Positions 8,595 to 16,450 of a DNA stretch of 64,000 nucleotides are shown in pieces. Made by a program: the position numbers and the translations under genes. The notes beneath the pieces were generated by a model that saw nothing but the letters and a program-made list of their open reading frames with translations, was not told the DNA's origin and made no database searches. Position 1 is the stretch's first letter, and every line of letters starts with the position of its first letter. Source of the stretch: Rhodovibrio sodomensis (GTDB lineage: Bacteria; Pseudomonadota; Alphaproteobacteria; Kiloniellales; Rhodovibrionaceae); contig NZ_NRRL01000001.1 in NCBI RefSeq assembly GCF_016583645.1, forward strand, positions 124,001-188,000, read 5' to 3'.

Positions 8595-8725
8595 CACTGA
8601 CGTGAGCGGATCCTCGGATCCGTTCACGCGAGTGGCCAGACCGCCACTTGGGTTGCGGGCGCCCGTCGGCGCCGCCCGTGGATCGCCCACGGGTACGACC
8701 AAGTCCCGCATCGCGAACGACCATC
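8595..8725 (+). promoter_or_regulatory. conserved leader element L2 upstream of the 8843 gene
   Basis: A 13-bp hairpin at 8601-8628 (CGTGAGCGGATCC pairing with GGATCCGTTCACG) is followed by a GAGTGG/CCACTT hairpin (8630-8649), a self-complementary block with GCCCGTCGG at 8661-8669, a CCCGTGG/CCACGGG hairpin (8675-8693), then TCGCGAACGACC from 8711. The core is 131 nt before the start codon. Part order matches elements L1, L6 and L7. Confidence 0.55.
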
Positions 8726-8842
8726 CAAGACCGCATCCCTGTCCCGTGCGGTTGGGTCGAGTGCCACGGCGCCAGCCAGTCCCCCGGGGACGAACAGAGA
8801 ACTGCGACCCGACCGCCGACATCGCAGGAGATGCAACGCATC

Positions 8843-10066
8843 ATGCAGATCGATTTGACCGACCAGCGCGTGAAGAGCCTGGTCAAGAGCCTCCGCACGC
8901 GTCTGCCCAAGGACCCCGGACAGCGCCAGACCCTCGACGCGCTCGCCCAGGCGCTCGGCTACGCCAGCTACGGCGCGCTCAAGAGCGCCATGGACGCCAG
9001 CGCGCACATCTCGGCCGAGGCGCCGGACCTGATCCGCTGCCTCGACCGCACGCCAACTGGTGACTTCAACATCGGCTACTGGACCTGGCGGCAGTTCAAG
9101 GACGTCGAGAACAGCGACGAGATCAAGCGCGTCCTTGGTCTGGAGACCTGTCACGTCATCCTGGAAAGCGATCCGGGCGAGAGCGCGGATGAGTTCACGC
9201 GGCGGCTCGAGGAGGCCTACTACAGCACCAACGATATCCCGCCGCTGACCGAGTGGGAGCCCACACCGCCACACGGCCAGGGCTGGCATCTGGCGGGTCA
9301 GTACGCGATCGAAAGCGGCGACCACGTCGCGCTGTTCGTGCGCACACCGGAGGCGGCCCACGCCCCGGCCGAGACGCTCGATCCCGCGGCGCTGCAGGCG
9401 CTGGCCGAGAACGCTCAGCTCACCTGGTGGCTCGACCCGGCGGCCAGCAACCGGACGCTCAAGGCGGAGTTCCTGGACCCGTCCGGGACCCTGGTCGAAG
9501 GTGTGCAGGGCTCGACGGCCGAGGTCTGCCTCGCCGCCGCCAACTTCCTCGCCAACATGGCGAGCGACGGGCTCGCGGCCGGCGTCCGTCTCGACGGCTC
9601 GCGTAACGCCCTCGAGGTCGAGGACCTGATGGCCCTGCCGGAGCCCGATGTCGGCACGCTGTCGCGCCCCTGGTTCGGCTACGCGAAGATGCCCCACGCC
9701 CCGGCGGACCAGCGGTTCTTCCAGACCCGCTTCCAGCTGAACGACTGGCGCAACACGCCGGGCGGCGCAGACGACGAGGACGCGGGCCCGCCGCTCACGG
9801 TCACCTGCGTCTACGGCGGAAGCGGGCTGCTGATCCGCTGCGAGTCGGCCGACAGGTCGATCGAGCAGGAAGTACTGCTCGAGAACACCCTCGGCTGCGC
9901 CAAGCTGAACGTCTGGACCGACGTCCACGCCGACAGCGATCTGATCGCCCTGCTGCAACGCGATCGCACCGTGGTGATGGGCTCCTCGGCCACCGACGGT
10001 CCGCCGCTGCGCTCGATCGCCTACCGCTCCGGCACCGCCGAGGCCGTCGACGATCCCAAGATCTAG
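8843..10066 (+). CDS. paralog family member 2
   Basis: Product of 407 residues. ATG 8843 (MQIDLTDQRVKSLVKSL) was chosen over ATG 8831 because it matches the family N-terminus and leaves AGGAG at usable spacing. Residues 1-48 are the shared module, ending ALAQALGYASYGALKSAM. The rest is unique: a Trp-rich segment near residue 80 (FNIGYWTWRQF) and several beta-rich blocks. No enzyme signature is visible. The long structured leader and downstream hairpin indicate a single-gene transcript. Confidence 0.8.
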   Translation: MQIDLTDQRVKSLVKSLRTRLPKDPGQRQTLDALAQALGYASYGALKSAMDASAHISAEAPDLIRCLDRTPTGDFNIGYWTWRQFKDVENSDEIKRVLGLETCHVILESDPGESADEFTRRLEEAYYSTNDIPPLTEWEPTPPHGQGWHLAGQYAIESGDHVALFVRTPEAAHAPAETLDPAALQALAENAQLTWWLDPAASNRTLKAEFLDPSGTLVEGVQGSTAEVCLAAANFLANMASDGLAAGVRLDGSRNALEVEDLMALPEPDVGTLSRPWFGYAKMPHAPADQRFFQTRFQLNDWRNTPGGADDEDAGPPLTVTCVYGGSGLLIRCESADRSIEQEVLLENTLGCAKLNVWTDVHADSDLIALLQRDRTVVMGSSATDGPPLRSIAYRSGTAEAVDDPKI

Positions 10067-10094
10067 GCGCCTCACGGCGATCCGAGACCCGAAA

Positions 10095-10119
10095 GCGGGG
10101 TGCCCCAGCGGCACCCCGC
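10095..10119 (+). terminator. hairpin after the 8843 gene
   Basis: GCGGGGTGCC (10095-10104) pairs perfectly with GGCACCCCGC (10110-10119) over a 5-nt loop, 29 bases after the stop. No T-tract follows. Confidence 0.6.
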
Positions 10120-10197
10120 ACCCGGGACGCACCCCGGGCCCAAAAGCGGGCAGTGCCCCCATCTTCCGGTCATGAACTGATACCAATGGAGGGGCCC

Positions 10198-10470
10198 ATG
10201 CGCCCGCTGGATTTCCCGGCCGTAAGGCGCGCCCGGAACGACCGCGATCGCCTCAAGATGCTTGCGCTCGGCAAGCGCCTGCCGAGCACGATCGTGATCG
10301 ATTAGGACTTCCGCTGGCCGAAGGGCCGCGCCGCCTATCTATGCCGATTGCTGGTGAAGCGCGGCCTGCTGGTACGCCGCATGCAGAGCCTCTACGACCG
10401 CACCGAGGCCGGCGACCGCGCGCATGCGGAAGGCAACGTCGCACCCCGGGGGTACGGCCATGGCCGCTGA
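10198..10470 (+). pseudogene. winged-helix protein with in-frame TAG
   Basis: A good Shine-Dalgarno (GGAGG) precedes ATG 10198. The frame reads 35 codons (MRPLDFPAVRRARNDRDRL...), meets TAG at 10303-10305, then continues open for 55 more codons. The part after the stop (AAYLCRLLVKRGLLVRR and YDRTEAGDRA) looks like the recognition helix and wing of a MarR/PadR-type domain. Both sides of the stop make sense in the same frame, so a nonsense mutation is the simplest reading. Many intact genes here end in TAG, which argues against general recoding. Confidence 0.6.
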
Positions 10471-10657
10471 CATGACGACCGACAAGATCCAGGCGGTCGA
10501 CGCCTTCCTGCGCGCTGAGCTGCTGCCGCACCTGGCGATCCCGGACTTCCGTATCACACCCACCACCGGGATCCAGGACGGCATGGTCCTGCGGCCGGAG
10601 CGCCTCGCCGATGGCACGATTGATCTGCTGATCGATGTCGCGGCACACCACAAGTAG
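10460..10657 (+). CDS. short fragment related to the 13036 metallopeptidase
   Basis: Product of 65 residues from ATG 10460, overlapping the end of the preceding pseudogene. Its segment from residue 12 on (FLRAELLPHLAIPDFRI, then GTIDLLIDVAAH) parallels residues 28-84 of the gene at 13036 (VRLHLIPAMDLPDM..., ALDVAAH) but stops just where that protein goes on to its HELAH motif. It is therefore probably a truncated duplicate, possibly still translated. Confidence 0.5.
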   Translation: MAADMTTDKIQAVDAFLRAELLPHLAIPDFRITPTTGIQDGMVLRPERLADGTIDLLIDVAAHHK

Positions 10658-10663
10658 GAAGCG

Positions 10664-11221
10664 GTGAACCCGGATCTGCAGGGCTTGCTGACGCTCTGGA
10701 GCGAGCGCCACGGCCTGGCGACCGCGCATTTGCGCGCCCGCGGCGTCAGCGATCCCGAGGGCAGCGAAGCTGCGATCCTGAAGTTCGCAGACTGGGCGCT
10801 GCCCGCAAGTCCAATGACGATCTCCGAACCGCCGGCGACGGCCGCACAGGTCGCCATCCTGGAGCTGGCGCACGAGATCGGCCCCGTGACCGCGCGCCCG
10901 ACCTCGAAACCCCTCGACGACATCGAGCACGAGCTCCGGCACAACGTCCTCTCGCATATGGCCCTGCCCGGCTTCCGGATCGTGACCTGCGCCGATGATG
11001 CGATCGACGGCCAGTCAGCGGCGACCTACGACACCCGCGACGGCGTGGTCGTCCTGCTCGATACCGCCCGCATCGGGCGCGCCGCCCGGCAGGAGATGAC
11101 CCAAGCCCTGGGCCCGGACGGGATCCAGTCCGGTGCGGCCGGCGCCCTTCAACGGGCGATCTACCAAAGTTCGACGGCCAGTGCTCCATCCAGAGCTGCC
11201 AAGCAGCTTGGTTGGAGGTGA
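10664..11221 (+). CDS. metallopeptidase-like fragment truncated by IS element
   Basis: GTG start with AGGAAG upstream; 185 codons. The middle part (ELRHNVLSHMALPGFRIV, then GVVVLLDTARIGRAARQEM) resembles the same region of the 13036 gene, without a HExxH motif. The last 15 or so codons (from about 11175) lie inside the left end of the IS200/IS605 element, so the natural C-terminus has been lost. The N-terminal 85 residues are not found in the relatives. Confidence 0.55.
   Translation: MNPDLQGLLTLWSERHGLATAHLRARGVSDPEGSEAAILKFADWALPASPMTISEPPATAAQVAILELAHEIGPVTARPTSKPLDDIEHELRHNVLSHMALPGFRIVTCADDAIDGQSAATYDTRDGVVVLLDTARIGRAARQEMTQALGPDGIQSGAAGALQRAIYQSSTASAPSRAAKQLGWR
11184..11221 (+). repeat. 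left-end hairpin repeat of the IS element
   Basis: Contains AGCTGC (11194-11199) and GCAGCT (11203-11208) around CAA, then TTGGTTGGAGGTGAAG. It matches the right-end copy at 12890-12926 over about 35 bp in the same orientation. Confidence 0.65.
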
Positions 11222-11236
11222 AGGCCGTCGCCTTGG

Positions 11237-11653
11237 TCATGCCGGACTGTCTTGCGCCTCGATGTAGCGCTTGATGACCTCCAAGGGCGCGCCGCCGCAG
11301 GACACGACGCAGTAGCTCCGGGACCAGAAGCCCGGACCCCAGTAATACGGCGCCAGCGCCTTTGCGAAGTCCCGACGGATCAACCGGGAGCTTGTCGTCT
11401 TCAGATTGTTGACGAACCCGGCAAGCGTGAGCGTCGGCGGCAACGAGACCAGCAGATGCACGTGATCCGGCTCGCCGCTCACCTCCAGCAGCTCCCCGCC
11501 CCAGCCCGCGCAGCGCGCGCGTGCGATCTCCTCGAAGCGCACGAGGATTTCATCCGTGATGCAGCGATGCCGGTACTTTGTCACCAGAACCAAGTGGTAG
11601 GTGAGCGCGTAGGCGCAGTGCGATAGCTTGTGTAATTCTTGCTGCGGAGCCAT
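11237..11653 (-). CDS. tnpA: IS200/IS605 Y1 transposase TnpA
   Basis: Product of 138 residues, the usual size for TnpA. It carries the HUH motif (DHVHLLVSLPP, about residues 64-74) and a C-terminal Tyr-containing helix (EVIKRYIEAQ) with the catalytic Tyr expected in this region. The N-terminus (CAYALTYHLVLVTKYRHR) is typical. TnpA cuts and joins single-stranded ends at subterminal hairpins. The start at 11653 is 9 bp from the divergent tnpB start. The protein looks full length and possibly active. Confidence 0.9.
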   Translation of the reverse strand: MAPQQELHKLSHCAYALTYHLVLVTKYRHRCITDEILVRFEEIARARCAGWGGELLEVSGEPDHVHLLVSLPPTLTLAGFVNNLKTTSSRLIRRDFAKALAPYYWGPGFWSRSYCVVSCGGAPLEVIKRYIEAQDSPA

Positions 11654-11662
11654 ATAACCAAG

Positions 11663-12883
11663 ATGGAGCACCGGCGCGTCACCTACAAGCTGTACCCGTC
11701 GAAAACCCAGGCCGCCGCGCTGGAGCGGATCTGCGATCTGCATCGCGATCTGTACAACGCCGCGCTCGAGGAGCGGATCTCCGCCTACCAGCGGGCCGGC
11801 CTGTCGATCGGTTTCAGCGACCAGTGCAAGAGCCTCACCCGGCTGCGCGCCGAGCAGCCGGCGTACGCCGAGCTCAACGCGCAGAGCCTGCAAGTGACGC
11901 TAAAGCGCCTGGATGAGGCGTTCGGTCACTTCTTCCGCCGGGTCAAGGCCGGCGGAACGCCGGGCTTTCCGCGCTTCAAATCGCGCAATCGCTTCTCCGG
12001 CTTCGGCTTCAAGGCCCACGGCGACGGGTTCCGTTTCCAGCCGACCGTCAAGCCCGACGCAGGCTGGCACCACGGCCACCTCAAGATCAGCGGCGTCGGC
12101 TGGATGCGGGCACGCGGCGTGGCGCGCACGCCGGGCCAGGTCAAGCGTTGCGAGATCATGCGCAAGGCCGACGGCTGGTTCGCCTCGCTGGTGCTGGCCT
12201 GTGAGCCGCACCGCGAGATCGACGCGGACGCGCACGAGATCGCCGGCATCGACTGGGGCGTGGAGACCTACGCCACGCTCGCCCGCGGCCTGGACGAGAC
12301 CGAGACGATCGAGAACGAGCGCTACTGGGAGACCGAGAGCGCCGCGCTGAAGCAGCGCCAGCGGGCGCTGTCGAAGGCGCTGCGCGGCCGGGGGTCAAAC
12401 CGGGCGGCCAAGCAGCGCCAGCTGCTCGCCAAGCGCCACCGCCGGGTGGCCAACCGGCGCAAGGACCGGTGCCACCAGGCCACCGCCGCCCTGGTCGCCC
12501 GCCACCGCATCCTCGCAACCGAACAGCTGAACGCCGCGGCGATGACCCGCTCGGCCCGCGGCACGGTCGACTCCCCAGGCAAGCAGGTGAGCCAGAAGGC
12601 TGGCCTGAACCGGTCGATCCTCGACACCGCCCCCGGCGGCCTGATCGCGATGCTCACGTACAAAGCGGCAGAAGCTGGTACGGAGCTGGTGATCCTGCCG
12701 ACCCGGCGGCTGAAGCCCTCGCAGCGCTGTCCGCAGTCCTGGGTGGTCCAGAAGAAGACCCTGGACCAGCGCACCCACACCCTGCCGGACGGCACCCGGA
12801 TCGGCCGCGATCACGCGGCCGCCCTGGTGATGCTCCGCGCAGCCCTGAAAAAGATGGGTCGGGAACCGGCCTGGGCTACCTAG
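11663..12883 (+). CDS. tnpB: TnpB RNA-guided nuclease with degraded zinc finger
   Basis: Product of 406 residues, normal for TnpB. The N-terminus (RVTYKLYPSKTQAAALERI) is typical. RuvC motifs appear intact: AGIDWGVETYATL (about residue 197, Asp), ATEQLNAAAM (about 286, Glu) and GRDHAAALVMLRAA (about 381, Asp). The region that should hold the CxxC...CxxC zinc finger reads SQRCPQSWVVQKK and HTLPDGTRIGRD: only one Cys remains. TnpB nucleases use a guide RNA made from the element's right end. Whether this variant still cleaves is unclear. It is preceded by the divergent tnpA. Confidence 0.88.
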   Translation: MEHRRVTYKLYPSKTQAAALERICDLHRDLYNAALEERISAYQRAGLSIGFSDQCKSLTRLRAEQPAYAELNAQSLQVTLKRLDEAFGHFFRRVKAGGTPGFPRFKSRNRFSGFGFKAHGDGFRFQPTVKPDAGWHHGHLKISGVGWMRARGVARTPGQVKRCEIMRKADGWFASLVLACEPHREIDADAHEIAGIDWGVETYATLARGLDETETIENERYWETESAALKQRQRALSKALRGRGSNRAAKQRQLLAKRHRRVANRRKDRCHQATAALVARHRILATEQLNAAAMTRSARGTVDSPGKQVSQKAGLNRSILDTAPGGLIAMLTYKAAEAGTELVILPTRRLKPSQRCPQSWVVQKKTLDQRTHTLPDGTRIGRDHAAALVMLRAALKKMGREPAWAT

Positions 12884-12889
12884 CCCGAA

Positions 12890-12933
12890 ACCCCATCCAA
12901 AGCCGCAAAGCGGCTTGGGTAGGTGAAGTTCAT
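12890..12933 (+). ncRNA. right end / putative 3' scaffold of tnpB guide RNA
   Basis: Just after tnpB lies hairpin AAGCCGC-AAA-GCGGCTT (12900-12916), then GGGTAGGTGAAGTTCATC. In TnpB systems the omega RNA (reRNA) scaffold overlaps the 3' end of tnpB and ends at the right end, with the guide read from the flanking DNA. By position this segment should be the scaffold end and sequence after about 12933 the guide. This is inference from the family. Confidence 0.5.
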
Positions 12934-13035
12934 CAGGCCCACCGCTACGCAGATGTGCCTGCGCTCGAGATCAAGAACGCCCGGATTACCGACCATCCGC
13001 GTGACCGGGCGCCGTATCTCTAGGAGACCGAAACC

Positions 13036-13473
13036 GTGCACGATTACGATCCAGGCTGGGACTACCGGCCGATCCGGCGGCCGGCGTCAGCCGAACTCGA
13101 CGAGGCCGAACAGGCCGTCCGGCTGCACCTGATCCCGGCCATGGACCTGCCGGACATGACCCTGTTCTTCGTCCGCCGGGGTCAGTGCAGGAACGGCGCG
13201 ATCGCCAAGTACATCGCCGGCACCGCCAGTCATCCCGTGATCGCCCTCGACGTCGCCGCCCACCGGGCCGCGGCGCGGAGCGGGCGCGATCTCCAAGTGA
13301 TGCTGCGCACCAGCCTCGCGCACGAACTGGCGCACGCCTACCTGGAGAGCTGCGGAATCGACCCGGACCTGCACTGCGAGGACGAGGTCGAGGAGTTCGC
13401 CGCCGATTTCGCGCATCACGGACGGATCCACCTGCGCGGCCTGTTCGCGAGCCACGATCACCTGCTCGACTGA
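13036..13473 (+). CDS. zinc metallopeptidase-like protein (HExxH)
   Basis: Product of 145 residues, GTG start with AGGAG nine bases upstream. The motif LAHELAHAYLE (about residues 95-105) gives HExxH, and EDEVEEFAADFAHH downstream offers the third ligand Glu, as in gluzincin-type proteases such as ImmA/IrrE or SprT-like proteins. The first 90 residues are shared with the fragments at 10460 and 10664; this is the only complete copy. The target is unknown. Its end overlaps the converging 13458-13877 gene by 16 bases. Confidence 0.7.
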   Translation: MHDYDPGWDYRPIRRPASAELDEAEQAVRLHLIPAMDLPDMTLFFVRRGQCRNGAIAKYIAGTASHPVIALDVAAHRAAARSGRDLQVMLRTSLAHELAHAYLESCGIDPDLHCEDEVEEFAADFAHHGRIHLRGLFASHDHLLD

Positions 13474-13877
13474 TCCGCGTCCCCGCGCGCCGACAGCTGC
13501 TCTCGGACCTCCGGGCGCTCGATCAGCAGATACGCCGCTTCGTGCCCGAAGGACCAGACGACTTCGCTGTCCGGTGCATCGTCCACCGAGAGGAAGCGCA
13601 GCAGTGTGGCGAAGCGATAGCCGGGCTTCTTCGGGTGGTAGAACAGCAGCTGCGCGCTCAGCGCCTGCAGAATCAGCTCGGTGTCTTCGCGCCAGGCAGC
13701 CCCCAGCTCCCGGTCGAACACATCCACTGTTCCTGTGACATAGTCCGCCTCGTTATCGAAGGCCGCCAGGCCCTCGTCGACGAGGAGGCCGACCAGACGG
13801 CGCGCCTCCGGGCGGGCGCCGCTCAAGCCGGCCACCTCGATCCGGATTTCCGGATCAAGTCCCTGCTGCTCAGTCAT
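13458..13877 (-). CDS. hypothetical protein
   Basis: Product of 139 residues on the minus strand, the only sensible coding in this stretch. It has a beta-like N-terminus, a central amphipathic part (RLVGLLVDEGLAAFDNEAD) and a helical C-terminus (GHEAAYLLIERPEVREQL). It converges on the metallopeptidase-like gene with a 16-base overlap. No clear Shine-Dalgarno and no recognised family. Confidence 0.5.
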   Translation of the reverse strand: MTEQQGLDPEIRIEVAGLSGARPEARRLVGLLVDEGLAAFDNEADYVTGTVDVFDRELGAAWREDTELILQALSAQLLFYHPKKPGYRFATLLRFLSVDDAPDSEVVWSFGHEAAYLLIERPEVREQLSARGDADQSSR

Positions 13878-13983
13878 CCGCGACCCAAAGCCTTTCCTGT
13901 CGCCCCATTTCCCGCGGCAGGACCCCTAACACGCCCTCCGGCGCCGGACCAGCAAGGTCCGGCTAGCCGTCATGGAGACCATC

Positions 13984-15075
13984 ATGCCGATCACTGTCCC
14001 CCAGGTTCTCGCGACTCTGCCGTCCGTACCGGCCAATCCGCGCGCACCGCGCACCGGCACGATCCACATCCACGACAGCACCCTCGCCGTCTGGGAGGAG
14101 GGCCCGGTATCCCCCGGCCCAGGCTCGGACTCCGAGAAGCAGGTCATCGAGCGGGTGATGCGCCCCCTGTGCCGCAAGCTCGCATCGCTCGGCTGGCATG
14201 TCGGCGTCGACCCGGAGATCCGCAAGAACTACCCCTGCCTCTCGCGCAGCCGGCGCGCCGGTCGGAAAGGTGACCTGCAGCTCAAGATCGAGGCGACTCC
14301 CCGCAAGCTCTCGGTCACCCTCTTCCAGGACGTGGCCAACGTCGAGAACCGGCACGGCGGCTACTACGACTTCGACAAGCTCGAGCGCATGCCCTACCTG
14401 CTCCGCCTCCAGGCGCTGTCCACGATCCGCGCACTGGTCGGGTTCCTGCAGGCGCGCCACGGCTATGCGCTGAAGCCGGAAGCGCCCACCACGCGAGACG
14501 TCAGGGAGGGGCGCGTCAGCGCGGATGCCTTCGTGGCGCACGACTATGCCACCAACTGGCATACCGATCCGGCGCTCGGCCGTCCCCGCCTCGCCAACCC
14601 CACGGACAATCGCGGGGCCGACGGCAGCGAGATCGCTCAGGGCCAGACCGTCTGGTACCCTGACCGCCACGGCCGCTGGCAGCGCGCCCGCGCCTTCTAC
14701 GCCCTGAATAACATGTGGTGGCTGTCGGCCAATGCGCGCCACATCACCAAGCGCGCCTGCTTCGAGCTGCACACGACGCCGCCGGCCGATCCGCGCCGCA
14801 AGGCGATCATCCGCGAGGTTCGCAACGCTCAAGAGCGTGCGCTGAACCGCGCCGTGCGCGCGATGGACTTCACCCGGGCCGAGGCGATCCGCAAGCACAT
14901 CTTCGGCACCGAACAGCTCTACCGCATCTGGTCGCGCAAGCGCGGCGCCTGGTACGGGCCGAACTGCTCCGGCTACTACGGCAGCGCGAACGACGCCGGC
15001 CTGTACCGCCGGGCGGAGGCCGAGCGCGCAACGGGCAGGTGCGATTACCTGAGCGCCATCCCGGTCGCCGCCTAG
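13984..15075 (+). CDS. hypothetical protein
   Basis: Product of 363 residues. ATG 13984 has GGAGA six bases upstream, preferred over ATG 13972. A basic central part (RAGRKGDLQLKIEATPRKL) is followed by a Tyr-rich segment (HGGYYDFDKLERMPYLLRL) and an aromatic stretch (FYALNNMWWLSANARHITK). Conserved-looking His, Cys and Trp residues suggest a folded, possibly enzymatic protein, but I cannot name the family. It is not exported. Confidence 0.75.
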   Translation: MPITVPQVLATLPSVPANPRAPRTGTIHIHDSTLAVWEEGPVSPGPGSDSEKQVIERVMRPLCRKLASLGWHVGVDPEIRKNYPCLSRSRRAGRKGDLQLKIEATPRKLSVTLFQDVANVENRHGGYYDFDKLERMPYLLRLQALSTIRALVGFLQARHGYALKPEAPTTRDVREGRVSADAFVAHDYATNWHTDPALGRPRLANPTDNRGADGSEIAQGQTVWYPDRHGRWQRARAFYALNNMWWLSANARHITKRACFELHTTPPADPRRKAIIREVRNAQERALNRAVRAMDFTRAEAIRKHIFGTEQLYRIWSRKRGAWYGPNCSGYYGSANDAGLYRRAEAERATGRCDYLSAIPVAA

Positions 15076-15126
15076 CCGCCCGCCCGGCTCCGCAGCCCCC
15101 TGTTATCTGCCAGATCGGAGACCCTC

Positions 15127-15429
15127 ATGCCCGCGGTTCTCATCGCCCTGATCCTCGTCCTCGGGGGTCTGATCTCGGTCGAGCGCGCCTACGACGACGC
15201 CAGCGCGACCAAGCACATTGCCTGGGTCAATAGCGAGTCCGGCGCACGCTATGCCCGCTGCCAGGTCCGGCCCCTCGTCAACCAGATGATCCCGGACGGT
15301 ATGGCCAAGCCCGAGCCATGCAGTCCGGCCGAACTGCGCGAGCTCCAACGGCAACGGGCCGCCGCCCTCGGCGTCGGCCTCTCCGACGCGCTCGCCCACC
15401 TGCTCGACGTCCGCGCGGCCACGCCCTGA
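15127..15429 (+). CDS. small membrane-anchored or exported protein
   Basis: Product of 100 residues. Residues 3-20 (AVLIALILVLGGLISVE) form one hydrophobic segment, a membrane anchor or uncleaved signal. The rest is hydrophilic with two Cys (ARCQVRP and EPCSPAE) spaced to form a disulfide. A CGGAG sequence precedes the ATG. Function unknown. Confidence 0.65.
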   Translation: MPAVLIALILVLGGLISVERAYDDASATKHIAWVNSESGARYARCQVRPLVNQMIPDGMAKPEPCSPAELRELQRQRAAALGVGLSDALAHLLDVRAATP

Positions 15430-15669
15430 GCGGTCTGGGCGAGACGGACCCAAATCATCTCTGTGAAACCACGCTCGATGCGGACAACCGCGTCGTGCGA
15501 AAGGTGATGGCGCCCGACCTCGAGGAGTCGGCCGAGCTGGTCAGCATCTGCATGGGCGCCCTCGTTTAACCGCGCAAGGCACTGATCACGGAGCGCCGCC
15601 GCGAAATCGGCGCGCGATTCCACATCGTTAACGATTCTCACCGATAATCCGCCCCGGGAGGTCCGACTC

Positions 15670-16419
15670 ATGCATCCACGGCTAGCCTGCGCGGCGATCG
15701 CCGCCCTTGTCACCGTCGCGCTGCACCCGCTTGTCGCGGAAGGCCACGGTGGCGGGCTGGACAGCCACGGCTGTCACAACAACCGCGCCGAAGGCATTTA
15801 CGAGTGCCACCGTGGGCCTCTTTCAGGACACAGTTTCCCCTCAAAATCAGAGATGCTGCAGCGCCTGAACGCTATCAGCGGCGGCGGAACATCGTCCGGA
15901 GCGCCCGCCCCGAGCGGCTTCCAGGAGTACGACCGGGCCCTCTATTCCCACTGGAGCGACGCGGATCGAGATTGTCAGGATGCACGCCAGGAAGTCCTGA
16001 TCTCGGAAAGCCGGCGCCCCGTACAACTCTCGGCGGACGGCTGCGACGTGGTCAGCGGCCTGTGGATCGATCCCTATACCGGAGCGCGCCTCACCGATCC
16101 CTCCGATCTGCACGTCGACCACATCGTGCCGCTCGCAGAAGCCCACCGCTCCGGCGCGCACCGCTGGTCGCACGCCAAGCGTAAGGCGTACGCGAACGAT
16201 CTCGAGGACCCCCGGAGCCTGATCGCGGTGTCCGCCGGCGCCAACATGTCCAAGGGCGCCGACGACCCCGCCCACTGGCTCCCCGAGAACCGGTCCTATC
16301 GCTGCACCTACGTCCGGGAATGGGTCGCCGTGAAACGGCGATGGGACCTTTCGATGGACCCGGCCGAACGCCGCGCCGCCGACCAGGTTCTCACCACCTG
16401 CCGCAACCGGGGCCGCTGA
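15670..16419 (+). CDS. secreted HNH endonuclease (DUF1524-like) with YHYH-like N-terminus
   Basis: Product of 249 residues. A signal peptide (about residues 1-24) is followed by a short His/Cys-rich element, HGGGLDSHGCHNNRAEG then YECH, like YHYH repeats in secreted proteins. After a Gly/Ser linker comes the nuclease part: LHVDHIVPLAEAHRSGAHRW, AYANDLEDPRSLIAV, then N-M-S-K-G and PAHWLPEN, matching GmrSD-type HNH (DUF1524). It probably cleaves DNA outside the cytoplasm, for nutrient use or against foreign DNA. Confidence 0.8.
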   Translation: MHPRLACAAIAALVTVALHPLVAEGHGGGLDSHGCHNNRAEGIYECHRGPLSGHSFPSKSEMLQRLNAISGGGTSSGAPAPSGFQEYDRALYSHWSDADRDCQDARQEVLISESRRPVQLSADGCDVVSGLWIDPYTGARLTDPSDLHVDHIVPLAEAHRSGAHRWSHAKRKAYANDLEDPRSLIAVSAGANMSKGADDPAHWLPENRSYRCTYVREWVAVKRRWDLSMDPAERRAADQVLTTCRNRGR

Positions 16420-16450
16420 CGCCGCGCGTCAACCAAAAGGGACGACAGAC

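Larger units (their letters stand above)
11184..12932. mobile_element. IS200/IS605-family element with tnpA and tnpB
   Basis: Divergent tnpA (minus) and tnpB (plus) are bracketed by two similarly oriented subterminal hairpin repeats: left 11184-11221, right 12890-12926. Each reads C-Y-CCATCCA, then a small hairpin, then CTTGG-x-T and GGTGAAG. The cleavage points are not defined; the right end is probably at or just past GTTCATC (about 12927-12933). The insertion truncates the 10664 gene. Confidence 0.75.

Noticed and set aside
8624..10186. 520-codon minus-strand frame opposite the 8843 gene
   Set aside because: Antisense shadow of a family member confirmed by its conserved N-terminus and leader; no ribosome site or domain on the minus strand.
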